Below, piece by piece: positions 1 through 6,787 of a stretch of 63,476 nt of DNA. The notes beneath the pieces were generated by a model that worked only from the letters and a program-made list of their open reading frames with translations, made no database searches and was not told where the DNA came from. Position numbers and translations under genes: made by a program. Position 1 is the stretch's first letter. Each line of letters begins with the position of its first letter. This DNA comes from Phycisphaerales bacterium (lineage in GTDB: Bacteria > Planctomycetota > Phycisphaerae > Phycisphaerales > SM1A02), in the NCBI GenBank assembly GCA_028278245.1, contig JANQEQ010000011.1:1-63476 (forward strand), given 5' to 3'.

Positions 1-763
1 CCTGCGGGTTCTTGATCATCCACATGGTGATCGCGTCGATGTTGGCCTCCCACGGCTCGATGCCGGGGTAGTCCTTGGCGACTTCGCGGAAGGCGCGGGT
101 GATCAGGCCGCCTGTCTCGCGTAGCACATTGGGCTTCTCGACGAGGGTGACGCTCTTGCGGTTGAATTTTTTGGCAAACTCAAACGCCTGTCGGCAGATG
201 GATTCACAACCCTGTTTGCTCATGATGCGCGTGGAGAGGGCGACATTTTCAAGGCCCTTGTCCTTCCACTTCTTCATCTTGGGATTGTCGCACAGGGCGT
301 CGTAGATATTCTCGGGCAGCGGGAACCACTCAACACCGCCGTACATGCCTTCGGTGTTTTCACGGAAGACGGCGATGTCGATGTCATCGCGGTAGTTGAG
401 CGGATTGCCCGGATACGCCTTGCAGGGTCTGAGGTTGGTGTGCAGATTGAAGAGCTGGCGTAAGCGTACAATCGGGCTAAAGTAGACCAGTCCCTTATCT
501 TTCAATTCCGGTGCCAGCTCGTCTGCTGCTTCATCACGCGGTTTACTGGTGATGGCACCAAACAGTGCACAATCGGTTTCCTTGAGGATTTTGATCGTGC
601 GTTCGGGGAGCGGGTCACCCTCGTTGCACCAGTATTCCCAGCCGATATCTGCGGGGATATATTCAGCATCGAACTTCATTGCATCGAGCACGATACGTGT
701 TGCTTCCATGACGTCGTTTCCGACGCCATCGCCGGGCATCCAGGCAATTTTGTATTGAGCCAT
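1..763 (-). CDS. Isocitrate/isopropylmalate dehydrogenase family protein (3' end outside window)
   Basis: I translated this directly from the minus strand: 254 codons run uninterrupted from ATG at 763 to the window edge, so the C-terminus is missing. The product begins MAQYKIAWMPGDGVGNDVME, the beta-decarboxylating dehydrogenase N-terminus. It later carries FRENTEGMYGG and VEKPNVLRETGG, the substrate- and metal-site blocks of the isocitrate / 3-isopropylmalate / homoisocitrate dehydrogenase family. The family oxidatively decarboxylates 2-hydroxy-3-carboxy acids with NAD(P). It follows the homoaconitase-like aconitase and citryl-CoA genes on the same strand, so isocitrate to 2-oxoglutarate is the best guess; homoisocitrate is the alternative. 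Cofactor specificity lies in the missing part. The 168 bp upstream hold a C/CA-rich tract (831-859). Confidence 0.85.
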   Translation of the reverse strand, partial: MAQYKIAWMPGDGVGNDVMEATRIVLDAMKFDAEYIPADIGWEYWCNEGDPLPERTIKILKETDCALFGAITSKPRDEAADELAPELKDKGLVYFSPIVRLRQLFNLHTNLRPCKAYPGNPLNYRDDIDIAVFRENTEGMYGGVEWFPLPENIYDALCDNPKMKKWKDKGLENVALSTRIMSKQGCESICRQAFEFAKKFNRKSVTLVEKPNVLRETGGLITRAFREVAKDYPGIEPWEANIDAITMWMIKNPQ

Positions 764-830
764 TCTTCGTTTCCTTCAAACTGAGCGAGGTACCAATGAG
801 GCAGTAAATTGATGTCGGAAAGTATAGGCA

Positions 831-859
831 CGCCCCCACACACACGAATCACCCCACAC
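831..859. repeat. C-tract/CA-tract intergenic motif
   Basis: This is a run of Cs followed by CACACAC, then a second CCCCACACA, in the gap upstream of the dehydrogenase gene. The same C5-7 followed by (CA)2-3 pattern recurs at the edges of many genes in this window (around 11451, 40077, 41819, 49253, 49390, 50765, 50861, 51287 and 51308) and was not seen inside genes. Its function is unknown. Confidence 0.6.
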
Positions 860-931
860 AAATAAATCAACATCATTTGGAGGTGATTTTTCACTTTTCA
901 GGAGGTGGGAAAGTCCCAGAACCTGAGTGAA

Positions 932-1444
932 TTATTGAGGCTCCAGATGCCAACGACGCAGCGGTTGCTCGCTGCCTTCCTTGCCCGCGATACTGATCAT
1001 CAGCGAGTTATCCGGCTGCAGTTCGTAGGTGATTCGATTGGGGAAATCGTGCTGATCGTTGCCGAAGGTCGCCCACCGGGCGGAGAAGTCGATCAGGGTG
1101 AAGGGGGTAGCGGGATCCCGGCCGGCAGGACTGGCGAAATACGTGATGCGGCCCTGGTCATCCATCGCGATCTGGAGAAATTCGTAATAGGTCGTGTGGT
1201 CTCCGGAGATAGTGCGGTTGATGCCGAACATCGTCCCCGCGCGTGGCGTTGTCCAATGCTCCTCCATGATGACACCCCGGCCATTACTTCCTACCCATGA
1301 GCCCTCCAGCCAACTCAGGCTGCTCAGTGCATAGTCCGGCTTCGCAGGAGTCGACTGCCAGAATGTTGTTGATGAACAACCGGTGAGAAGAATGAGGCAA
1401 GCCAGTATGGAAATAATGGGTTGTATGTTTCGGATCTTCATCAC
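932..1444 (-). CDS. Small lipoprotein, DUF6265-like
   Basis: This encodes 170 aa. The N-terminus has a Lys/Arg start, a hydrophobic stretch (about residues 10-20) and a lipobox LTGC with Cys at about 23, so it is predicted to be a lipoprotein. The mature part contains SLSWLEGSWVG followed by beta-rich sequence, the pattern of the DUF6265 / lipocalin-like group. No catalytic residues can be named. Its start lies 16 bp after the stop of the aconitase gene, so it is probably co-transcribed with it, but a role in the carbon pathway is not evident. The family assignment is from memory of the WLxGxW motif and is moderately secure. Confidence 0.75.
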   Translation of the reverse strand: MMKIRNIQPIISILACLILLTGCSSTTFWQSTPAKPDYALSSLSWLEGSWVGSNGRGVIMEEHWTTPRAGTMFGINRTISGDHTTYYEFLQIAMDDQGRITYFASPAGRDPATPFTLIDFSARWATFGNDQHDFPNRITYELQPDNSLMISIAGKEGSEQPLRRWHLEPQ

Positions 1445-1460
1445 GAGTTGTTCCTGTTGA

Positions 1461-3452
1461 TCATGGTGACAGGCGTTGCTGCACGAGAGCTTCAGCTCCG
1501 CCGGTGACGACCAGCTCCTGGGCGACGGTGCTCAAGGCAGAAAAGGCAAATTCCTTATCGTCACATTCAATGACGGAGCGTTGATAGTCCACCGTGATGT
1601 CCGGGCCGACGACTGTCAGGGCATCATTGCCCGTGTATTTCTCCCGAAGATGGTTCACCAACTCGGCACATTCAAACACAATAAAACCATTATTGAAAGC
1701 GTTGCGTTTGTAAGTTTCGCTGAAGGAGGCGGCGATGACGCAGGGGATGCCGCGGATCTTCAGGCAGGTGGCCGCCTGTTCGCGGGAAGAGCCGGTGCCG
1801 AAGTTGCGGCCGGCGACGATGACATCACCTTCCTGGGCGATGTTTTTGAATTGCGGATCGTAATTCTCCATTGAGGCGTCGGCCATCTCCTGGGGCGTGA
1901 CATCATCACGATAAGTCAACTTGCCGGAGTAAATGCCGTCGGTGTTGAGGTTATCGATGTCCAGCCAGAGCACCCGGCTGGTGATTTGCGCAGGAAAACC
2001 ATCACTTATGCGCACTTCTGCCCCATCACAAGGGCGTGGGCCGTGAGCGGAGTGTGAGGATTTTAATTGAATTTCATGGAATTCGTGGGGGGCGCAGATG
2101 TAACCTGCTGCAGCAGATGAAGCTACAACCGCAGGGCTGGCCAGATAGGCCTGGGCGTCACGGGAGCCCATGCGGCCTTTGAAGTTGCGGTTCGTGGCAC
2201 TGATCGCGACTTCACCATCGTTCAGCGTGCCCGCGCCCAGTCCGATGCAGGTCCCGCAACCGGGGGGAAGGGGAATTGCGCCGGCATCAAGAAGTGTTTG
2301 CCAGACTCCGGAATCTTCCGCCTGCTGCTGAATGTTGGCTGAGGCTGCGGCGACGTACATTTCCACCCCGTCAGCGACCATCAATCCATCGATCGTTTCC
2401 GCAGCGGCAGCGAGATCCTCATAACGACCGTTGACACAGCTCAACAGGTACGCCTTGTGGATCTTCACGCCCTTCTGCTCGATCTCCGGCAATGAGTTCA
2501 TCACCTTGACGTGATCCGGACCTGAGACATGGGGAATCACTGTTGAAAGATCCAGCGACAACTCAGCGGCATAGTGAGCATCATCATCGGCGGACATGCG
2601 CTCGGCATACCAGCGATCGACATCATCCCGATTGTGCTGGGCTTCGACACCATACTTGTCCGTCAGGTATTCAGCGCGTCGGTACAGGAAGTCACGCAGA
2701 ACATCATCGAACGGGAAGACACCGGCCAGTGCTCCCCACTCGGTGGACATGTTGGCAATCGACATGCGATCTTCCATACTCAGGCAGGCCAGGCCGTCAC
2801 CCTGAAATTCCAGTGCGTGGTTGAGTACTTCATCGTTATTAAACAGGCCGCAAAGAGTGATGATAACATCCTTGCCGACGACGCCGGGCAGGAGGTTGCC
2901 GGTCAGCGTTACCCTGGCGATCTGCGGGCACTGCCACCAAGTTTGTCCGGTGGCCCAGATGGAGGCTGCGTCAGTGCGCACGACGGGTGTGCCCATGGCA
3001 GCAATCGCGCCGTAAATATTGGAATGTGAATCACTACCCACGCACATACTGCCGGGGGTGACGTAACCTTCCTCGATCATCACCTGGTGGGAGATGCCGG
3101 TGCCGGGCTTGTGGAAGCTGACGCCATGCTCGGCCGCGAACGCTTCAATCTTGGCGTACTTGGCCAGGTTTTCGGGTGACGTGTTTTGAATATCGTGATC
3201 GATAGCAAACACCGGCTGGCGGGGATTGTGGATTTTTGGTGGCACAGCTCTCTGAGCTGTGTCCTCGGAACGGTTCGAAGAACCGTCGCTTCCTGCAAAA
3301 ATGCTCTTGAACTTTCCCATGACAGCTGACGTGTTGTCGTGAGTCATGATGTGCTTGGGGCAGATGGTGACGATGTCGCCGGCATATACGGGATTGTCAG
3401 AACCGACGATATGCTGGGTCGCGATTTTTTCGATGAGGGTTTGTTGTGACAT
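1461..3452 (-). CDS. Aconitase-family hydro-lyase resembling fungal homoaconitase
   Basis: This 663-aa protein fuses the large and small aconitase domains. [4Fe-4S] ligands are visible at Cys339 (LLSCVNGR) and Cys399/Cys402 (GCGTCIG). The C-terminal swivel domain contains GRNFGTGSSREQAA. The sequences around residues 74-90 (IHNPRQPVFAIDHDIQN), 160-173 (TDAASIWATGQTWW) and 204-215 (FNNDEVLNHALE) recall fungal Lys4 homoaconitase rather than AcnA or AcnB. The genomic context (citryl-CoA ligase/lyase, IDH family) argues for citrate/isocitrate; homocitrate cannot be excluded. Oddly, residues 53-72 are encoded by a palindromic repeat (3237-3296) with copies in intergenic DNA. The fungal relatives run straight from the KFxS block to the HNPRQ block. 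A separate AcnA is encoded at 36.7 kb. Confidence 0.88.
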   Translation of the reverse strand: MSQQTLIEKIATQHIVGSDNPVYAGDIVTICPKHIMTHDNTSAVMGKFKSIFAGSDGSSNRSEDTAQRAVPPKIHNPRQPVFAIDHDIQNTSPENLAKYAKIEAFAAEHGVSFHKPGTGISHQVMIEEGYVTPGSMCVGSDSHSNIYGAIAAMGTPVVRTDAASIWATGQTWWQCPQIARVTLTGNLLPGVVGKDVIITLCGLFNNDEVLNHALEFQGDGLACLSMEDRMSIANMSTEWGALAGVFPFDDVLRDFLYRRAEYLTDKYGVEAQHNRDDVDRWYAERMSADDDAHYAAELSLDLSTVIPHVSGPDHVKVMNSLPEIEQKGVKIHKAYLLSCVNGRYEDLAAAAETIDGLMVADGVEMYVAAASANIQQQAEDSGVWQTLLDAGAIPLPPGCGTCIGLGAGTLNDGEVAISATNRNFKGRMGSRDAQAYLASPAVVASSAAAGYICAPHEFHEIQLKSSHSAHGPRPCDGAEVRISDGFPAQITSRVLWLDIDNLNTDGIYSGKLTYRDDVTPQEMADASMENYDPQFKNIAQEGDVIVAGRNFGTGSSREQAATCLKIRGIPCVIAASFSETYKRNAFNNGFIVFECAELVNHLREKYTGNDALTVVGPDITVDYQRSVIECDDKEFAFSALSTVAQELVVTGGAEALVQQRLSP
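3237..3296. repeat. Double-hairpin repeat inserted in frame in the aconitase-like gene
   Basis: The element is 60 bp, exactly 20 codons. It starts GGTGGCACAG and forms one hairpin (CAGCTC-TCT-GAGCTG) followed by a second (CGGTTC-GAA-GAACCG). The same two-hairpin design, with different paired bases, occurs between hutH and hutI at 11121 and 11255 (CCGCTC-TCT-GAGCGG, then GGCTC-GGA-GAGCC). The first 24 bases match the 11121 copy at all but two positions. The encoded residues are polar and small, suggesting a tolerated surface loop. Confidence 0.85.
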
Positions 3453-3469
3453 ATGTGATTCTCTTAACT

Positions 3470-4057
3470 TTATGATTTCTTCTTCGCGGCCTGGGCGCCG
3501 AGATACTTGGCGATGTCAAAATCGACGAAATCAGCGTGGTGGAAGATGATCGATTCAATTGAGCGTTGCACCTTGTCACCCTCGTGAGAGTGTGTGGCCA
3601 CGATATGCATGACTTCTGCGGGAATGTTATGTTTGTAACACATTGCAACGCCACTGAACGGGTGGCGGAGCATCTCACCATAGTGTCCCTTGATCACCTC
3701 ACCGCTTGCATCCTTATCAAACTCCAGCGGTTTGCCGACGTCAGCCAGAAGTGAACCGGCTACGAGGTAGTCACGGTTGATGGGAACAATGTCGCCGAAC
3801 ATCTCATTGAGGACATCGGTGATCGCAATACACTGCTTGCAGCAGGAGCGGAGGTGATCGATGTAGGTCATGTCGATATCGCCGGCCAGGAGGGTGAACT
3901 TGACGGCGCGCAGCTCATCGAATGTCCATCCCTTGCCGCCGCAACCAGTGGTGATGGCTTCACTCCACACGGCGGCGACGTTGTCACGCAACGTTGTATC
4001 GGAAATTTCCATGATCTCGGGAAGCAGTTCAGCGATCTGTTGGGTGGTATAGGTCAT
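3470..4057 (-). CDS. HD-domain-like protein with altered HD motif
   Basis: This encodes 195 aa from ATG at 4057 (MTYTTQQIAELLP); reading further upstream runs into intergenic repeats, so the long form is rejected. The order of His/Asp features follows the HD phosphohydrolase fold: IDHLRSC, then LLADVGKP, HYGEMLRHP, ATHSHEGD and HHADFVDFD. In the position of the eponymous HD pair the sequence has Ala-Asp (LLADVGK, where LLHDVGK is usual), so one metal ligand appears lost. The protein may be a binding or regulatory domain rather than an active nucleotidase. It lies 17 bp upstream of the aconitase gene and is probably in the same transcript. Confidence 0.7.
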   Translation of the reverse strand: MTYTTQQIAELLPEIMEISDTTLRDNVAAVWSEAITTGCGGKGWTFDELRAVKFTLLAGDIDMTYIDHLRSCCKQCIAITDVLNEMFGDIVPINRDYLVAGSLLADVGKPLEFDKDASGEVIKGHYGEMLRHPFSGVAMCYKHNIPAEVMHIVATHSHEGDKVQRSIESIIFHHADFVDFDIAKYLGAQAAKKKS

Positions 4058-4096
4058 CAATAGATTCCATTTGAAAGTCAAAAATGTGAGAGGCAA

Positions 4097-4190
4097 CACA
4101 GGGAGCCACTGAGGACCACTGAGAAAGAGCATTGGAGTTCTTTTATCTCTTACTTGATTAATACTCAGTGTGACTCCGTGGCCCTCTGTG
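4097..4190. repeat. Inverted pair of CCACNGAGG-type repeats
   Basis: The left arm (4097-4123) and right arm (4164-4190) are approximate reverse complements, each built from tandem units resembling CCACTGAGGA. Related sequence occurs at 11214-11240 and, inverted, at 11663-11690. The pair lies between the GNAT and HD-domain genes, just upstream of the HD gene. Confidence 0.75.
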
Positions 4191-4207
4191 GTAAATATCC
4201 AGAATAT

Positions 4208-4235
4208 GTCGGGTCTGCGGACCCGACCTACGAAT
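4208..4235. repeat. Palindromic repeat, GTCGGGTC...GACCCGAC family
   Basis: A perfect 8-bp stem GTCGGGTC/GACCCGAC encloses TGCG and is followed by CTACGA. A second family member lies at 44356-44384, downstream of an unrelated small gene. It is intergenic in both places. Confidence 0.75.
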
Positions 4236-4295
4236 TTCATTCTATTGTTGTGTGGTGTAGGTCAAAACGGTGATCCATCTGTAATTTGAAAGGGC

Positions 4296-4318
4296 CTGCG
4301 GGTTTCCATCCGCAGCTA
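4296..4318. repeat. Short palindromic repeat, TGCGGGT...ATCCGCAGCTA
   Basis: The stem GCGG(G/A)T...ATCCGC is followed by AGCTA. Very similar hairpins lie at 11511-11530, and related ones at 11320-11344 and 11383-11398. It sits directly downstream of the GNAT gene. Confidence 0.65.
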
Positions 4319-4323
4319 CTTGG

Positions 4324-4881
4324 TTATTGAGATTTCGATCTTTCGTAATCGGAGCGAAGAATACCGTAAAGGATAATATCCACATATTCATCCCACTTGC
4401 GGATGTGCTGGGGGCTGATGCCTTCGCGCTTCATGCCGGTTTTTTCCAGTACCCGGCCGGAGGATGGATTGTTGCCGAAATGGTGTGCGTGGATGCGGTT
4501 GAGATTGAGAGTGTTGAAACCGAAATCAAACATGGCTCGGACAGCTTCAGTGCAATAACCTTTGCCCCAGTAAGGTTTGCCGATCCAGTAGCCCAGTTCT
4601 GCATGATTGTGATCGTTGTTAATAATTAAACCGATCGCACCAATGAGTGTATTATCATTTCTCAGTGTGACAGCATAAACAGTTGATTTGTTTTCATTGA
4701 AATCGGTTTCGTGTGTCTGAATCCACTCTTCCGCAGCACCATCGGGGTAAGGATGTGGAATCAGTAACGTGGTGGTGGCAATTTCGCGCTCACCAGCCAG
4801 CCGCTGCACATCCGGCGCATCAGCCAGTGTGAACGGCCGCAACGTGAGGCGGTCGGTTTGCAGTGTCGGTTGTACAGACAT
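4324..4881 (-). CDS. GNAT N-acetyltransferase, RimJ/RimL type
   Basis: This encodes 185 aa. It has the RimJ/RimL-type N-terminus TDRLTLRPFTLADAPDV, the acceptor strand AELGYWIGKPYWGKGYCTEA with the acetyl-CoA pyrophosphate loop, and the C-terminal block NNPSSGRVLEKTGMKREG. Proteins of this class transfer acetyl from acetyl-CoA to the N-termini of proteins or to small amines; the substrate here cannot be told. Its ATG follows the stop of the citryl-CoA lyase-like gene after one base, implying tight translational coupling with that gene. That is unusual for a generic acetyltransferase and might indicate modification of a pathway enzyme, which is speculation. Confidence 0.88.
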   Translation of the reverse strand: MSVQPTLQTDRLTLRPFTLADAPDVQRLAGEREIATTTLLIPHPYPDGAAEEWIQTHETDFNENKSTVYAVTLRNDNTLIGAIGLIINNDHNHAELGYWIGKPYWGKGYCTEAVRAMFDFGFNTLNLNRIHAHHFGNNPSSGRVLEKTGMKREGISPQHIRKWDEYVDIILYGILRSDYERSKSQ

Positions 4882-4882
4882 G

Positions 4883-5665
4883 TTATTTCAATGAACGTGG
4901 TTCGGGACCGTCGTAGGTATGAGCAACCGGATCAACTTTCCGCATCGGTTTCATGCGTGTCTGTTCTTCACGAACGTGTGCGATCATCCCCGCAGCGCGT
5001 GGGATCATAAACAGGCCGTTCATGATTTCCGGTTCAAATCCCAGATCAGCAAGGACCGCCCCGATGGCACCATCGACATTGATGGGGAGCGGTTTGCCCT
5101 TATCCACAAAGACCTGCTCAATGGCCTGGGCGGCTTCACAGTACCGACCGAACGCACCTGCTTCTTTCGCTAATTCAAAGAGGCGAGCGGTACGGGGATC
5201 AGCTTTGTGTATGCGGTGGCCGAAGCCAGCAATCCTTTTTTTCTGCGCTTTGAACTCGTCAAGCAAATCAACGGCAGCGTCGGACATCGACTTTCCCTGA
5301 TCGACCTTTGTCAGCATCAGTGTAAGTGCCTTGGCGCAATTTTCCATTGCTCCGCCGTGGTGTTGATTGATGCACATGATTCCCGATGCAACCGCGGCAG
5401 AGAGATTTGCCCCGGTGGACGCGACGGTACGAGCGGCAAGTGCCGAGGGAGGTGTTGCGCCGTGATCGATGCCGGCACAGAGAATGCCGTCCATCAGCTT
5501 ACCGGTTTTATCATCGGGGAGTTCGCCGCGGAGGATCAGATAAACCATCGCGCCGAACGAGACCTGTCCCATCAGCTCGGCAATGTTATATCCACGAACG
5601 CGTACCTCGTTCGGTTTGATCTGGGTAATCGCGGTCGTCCAGGCATTGGGATTGTCATTTGTCAT
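4883..5665 (-). CDS. Citryl-CoA lyase-type short citrate synthase-fold protein
   Basis: This encodes 260 aa, far shorter than citrate synthase (about 370-430 aa), and lacks the large N-terminal portion. The three catalytic positions of the fold are present: His in INQHHGGA (about residue 101), His in GFGHRIHK and Asp in INVDGAIG. This matches the stand-alone citryl-CoA lyase of Hydrogenobacter and the C-terminal part of ATP-citrate lyase, which split citryl-CoA into acetyl-CoA and oxaloacetate (or the reverse). The next two genes upstream encode the matching CoA-ligase subunits, supporting that role. The flow direction cannot be inferred from sequence. Confidence 0.8.
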   Translation of the reverse strand: MTNDNPNAWTTAITQIKPNEVRVRGYNIAELMGQVSFGAMVYLILRGELPDDKTGKLMDGILCAGIDHGATPPSALAARTVASTGANLSAAVASGIMCINQHHGGAMENCAKALTLMLTKVDQGKSMSDAAVDLLDEFKAQKKRIAGFGHRIHKADPRTARLFELAKEAGAFGRYCEAAQAIEQVFVDKGKPLPINVDGAIGAVLADLGFEPEIMNGLFMIPRAAGMIAHVREEQTRMKPMRKVDPVAHTYDGPEPRSLK

Positions 5666-5812
5666 TATTTTGATCCAAGTTCACGTAGTATAAAGAACAT
5701 AGAGGAAGAGGAAGACCGCTCCCTCACGGTCGCGGCTCGTTGAAGAGAAATCGTAATAGCTCTGTTGAAAACAATGATATATTTGAGTTGAAATGACATT
5801 GTTACAAGATGT

Positions 5813-6739
5813 TTATGCACCGGCGGGCTGAAGTTTGTTCAGCACATCCAGTGCAGCATCGGGCAGATCGCCGAATCCATCAACGACGACTGCACCAGCT
5901 TCTCGTAGCGCTTTGACCTTGCCAACGTGTGTGCCTCGGTTGCCTTCGATGATTGCGCCGGCGTGACTGAAACGTGTACCTTCCTTGGCCGCTTTACCAC
6001 CAATGTAGGCGACGACCGGCTTAGTGACTTTCTTCTCAATCATCAGTTCCGCCAGTCTTTCCTCCTGGGATCCGCCGATCTCACCGAAGATCACGATGGC
6101 ATCGGTGTCGGAATCGTTTTCAAACATCAATGCGATGTCCGGGATGGAGAGTCCGATGACACTGTCGCCGCCGACGTGAACGAGCGTGGAAAGCCCGATC
6201 TCCTTGCGCGACAGGTAATATCCGCAGGAGCTGGTCATCCCGCCGGAGCGTGAGATGACACCAACGGTTCGGCCGGCCATCGGCTCGTTGAACCATTCCC
6301 GGGCGGAGGAGGCCTTGCCGCCGATCATTCCGATGACCGCCTGGCCCGGGCTGATCACACCCAGCGTGTTGGGACCGATGAAATTTGTACCGTGATCACG
6401 GGCAACTGCTGCGATTTCCATCGTATCCCACAAGGGAACACGGTCGGGCACGAGTAATAGAGTTTGCACACCGGCTTCGATTGCTTCGATTGCTGCACCT
6501 TTGACGAGCTTAGCTGGAACAAAGATAACGGAGATATCAACCCCCCCCACCTTTTCTACGCCTTCTTTAACCGTGTCGAATACCGGAACGCCTTCGACAT
6601 CCTGCCCGCCCTTTCCGGGGGTGCAGCCTGCCACTACGTTTGTTCCAAATTCACGCATCAGCTTGGTGCGTGCCCGGCCTTCGCGACCAGTGATACCCTG
6701 CACGAGGACGTTTTTCGTTTTATCAATGATGATGGCCAT
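5813..6739 (-). CDS. CoA ligase small (SucD-like) subunit, candidate citryl-CoA synthetase subunit
   Basis: This encodes 308 aa, like succinyl-CoA synthetase alpha (about 290 aa). The N-terminal CoA-binding Rossmann domain begins VLVQGITGREG. The phosphorylated histidine is in RFSHAGAIIEG (His259), the site that carries phosphate between ATP and the acid. The family forms acyl-CoA from a carboxylic acid, CoA and ATP. The partner subunit is encoded 48 bp upstream on the same strand, and a citryl-CoA lyase-like protein lies downstream. I therefore favour citryl-CoA synthetase activity over plain succinyl-CoA synthetase. Succinate or malate as substrate remains possible. Confidence 0.85.
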   Translation of the reverse strand: MAIIIDKTKNVLVQGITGREGRARTKLMREFGTNVVAGCTPGKGGQDVEGVPVFDTVKEGVEKVGGVDISVIFVPAKLVKGAAIEAIEAGVQTLLLVPDRVPLWDTMEIAAVARDHGTNFIGPNTLGVISPGQAVIGMIGGKASSAREWFNEPMAGRTVGVISRSGGMTSSCGYYLSRKEIGLSTLVHVGGDSVIGLSIPDIALMFENDSDTDAIVIFGEIGGSQEERLAELMIEKKVTKPVVAYIGGKAAKEGTRFSHAGAIIEGNRGTHVGKVKALREAGAVVVDGFGDLPDAALDVLNKLQPAGA

Positions 6740-6787
6740 GATGTTTCAGTCAGTTGAGGATTCGGAAAATGAAACGATATTGCTCTT

